Assembly (NCBI RefSeq): GCF_001641265.1
Contig: NW_020167520.1
Location: forward strand, 1,178,001 to 1,242,000
Length of the DNA stretch: 64,000 nucleotides
Direction: 5' to 3'
Source of the DNA: Pseudogymnoascus destructans
Lineage: Eukaryota > Ascomycota > Leotiomycetes > Thelebolales > Thelebolaceae
This document shows, one piece after another, positions 62,784-64,000 of this stretch. The notes beneath the pieces were generated by a model. It searched no databases. It worked only from the letters and a program-made list of their open reading frames with translations, and was not told where the DNA came from. Every line of letters begins with the position of its first letter. The stretch's first letter is position 1. The translations under genes were made by a program, and so were the position numbers.

Positions 62784-64000
62784 ATGACGTCGCGCAGCGA
62801 ACCCTTCCCACCATCCCCGTCAGCCTCGTTCTACGCCCTCAGCGACGATGAGGAAGGGGACTATAATACGATAACACATACAAGCTCTGGGCGGGGTGTA
62901 AAGCTTCTTTACTCAAAAAGCAAGGTTCGTGCCCTATATTTCAGCTCTTGTGCAATCCGTGCCTCTCCGCCAGATTGGCCCTCAGACCATACTGACACCC
63001 GCGACAGGTTTACATTCACCCGACCCCATCAGCAAAAGATAATATTCCTGGGTACATCGCTCTATTACAACAGAAGACGCCCCAGCTAGAGCGTCCAACG
63101 TCGTCATCCTCATCGGCCTCCAAAAAGAGCACCGTTGCTCCATCCCTCTTACTCGCATGGCTTCCCGAAAGCTCCCTCGGCGATTCGCGAGACATATACG
63201 TCAAGGTTGACCTCTCAGAGGGGGACTCTCCACCCAAGCAGTCATACCTAGTCCCTCCTCCGCCGACTGCGACTTCCCACGGGCCTACTGTCGGGCCCTA
63301 TGCGTTTGCCATACCCGTCAGCGAGATTTATTCTCTGCTTGTCCGCCCCCCAAGTCTAGGATGGTGGTTTGGAAGTGTTATAATCAACAGCCGAGCAGGC
63401 GACAGTTTTCCCGCTCTATTCTTCCACGACAGCGAGTGTCAGTCCACTATACTGCAGAAGAAGCGGAGAACACGGGAAAGTTTTGATCCATTCGGCGCGC
63501 ATGGTGAGATGTTCTGGGGCGGCGACGAAGTCCTCCGGTGGATCAAGAGATATGTGACGGTTGAACGGAGCGGTGCCGAACCTAATATATACCTTATTGA
63601 GCCTAGTAAGGAGGACAAAGAGGCGTTTGGTGAGAATCCTGTGACAGACAGCATAGTACGGAGGGCGTCCAACTCTGCCGGCTCTGGTATGCGCATCGGC
63701 GGCGCGCGGGGTGCTGGCTTTGGCAGCCGTGAAAGATCTTCGTCGTCGAGAGATGACGGCGGTATGGATCCGGTCACCAAATTGTTAAAAGAGACAGGGT
63801 GGAACATCATGAATCAGTTCAGCAAGGTTACGACGTTTGCCAGAAGAACTGCCGAGACTGTGGTTGAAGATAATAGAATCCCTCCACAGATGAGGAGACT
63901 TTTACGGAACCCCGAGGTTCAGACGATTCAAGAGGAATTTGATGGTGCCAGGGTATATCTTGCTCGTTGGGCAATGGGGATACAAGAACAGAGCGAAAGA
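62784..64000 (+). CDS. GYP7: Gyp7-like Rab GTPase-activating protein, N-terminal part
   Basis: Runs off the window. Exon 1 is 62784-62924, the intron is 62925-63007 (acceptor GCGACAG) and exon 2 is open to the end, giving 378 residues so far. The N-terminal domain (LLYSKSKVYIHPTPSAKDNI, GYIALLQQK, PEYSLxRxPPS-like IYSLLVRPPSLGWWFGSVII, FPALFFHDSEC, WGGDEVLRWIKRYVTVER) is the lipid/Rab-binding region of TBC1D15/Gyp7 proteins. The catalytic TBC domain would lie beyond 64000. In yeast Gyp7 acts on Ypt7 in vacuolar fusion. Confidence 0.88.

Overview
This window is nuclear DNA of a filamentous ascomycete (Pezizomycotina). The single-copy genes are fungal orthologues (phosphoketolase, Qns1-type NAD synthetase, Pet100, Cwc21, Cdc123, Med6, Gyp7). 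They carry short introns with GTAAGT-like donors, CTAAC/CTAAT branch points and CAG/TAG acceptors. No rRNA, tRNA or CRISPR array was recognised. I cannot name the species; all identifications come from reading the sequence and recalled family features, with no database search.

Layout. 1-5.8 kb: a small membrane-protein gene, a decayed pogo-type relic and an intact phosphoketolase. 5.8-9.7 kb: a Fot1/pogo-type DNA transposon (family B, copy 1) with another pogo-type element (family A, copy 1) nested in its 5' leader. 10.7-11.2 kb: a tyrosinase fragment. 11.7-21.2 kb: a composite hAT transposon with GGTCC-rich ends. It carries a broken transposase gene, a histone H3/CENP-A-like gene, a gene for a protein with a long acidic tail, and a nested family A copy. 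21.2-22.6 kb: a truncated LTR and a second hAT relic. 23.6-27.4 kb: a 14-exon NAD+ synthetase gene; three of its introns are copies of one another. 27.7-37.8 kb: an old Copia retrotransposon (minus strand) with very short LTRs, two solo LTRs inserted in its gag-pol, and a spliced gene on the opposite strand into whose intron family B copy 2 has jumped. 38-46 kb: a MARVEL protein, a velvet-like gene, orphan genes, a minisatellite and transposon fragments. 46.7-48.6 kb: intact family B copy 3. 49-64 kb: a compact, mostly housekeeping block (2EXR protein, PET100, enoyl-CoA isomerase, CWC21, CDC123, a 1755-residue sacsin-like ATPase, MED6, GYP7).

The most unusual observations are two dispersed motif systems, each confined to one mobile element. 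(1) Across the hAT composite there are 16 clusters of AGTAACG (or CGTTACT) in direct repeat with an exact 13-bp period, always outside exons, including three transposase introns. (2) Across the Copia element the palindrome CGTACG recurs about every 120-160 bp in all reading frames, and the spacing continues when the nested solo LTRs are removed. Both resemble, in architecture only, the dispersed binding motifs that plant VANDAL elements use with their own anti-silencing proteins. Each element also carries an extra gene that could encode a partner (H3-like and acidic proteins; a cysteine-cluster protein). The histone-bearing hAT and the introner-like introns are the other main leads.

The three family B copies differ by small indels plus one amino-acid change, so that family moved recently. 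The housekeeping genes look intact.
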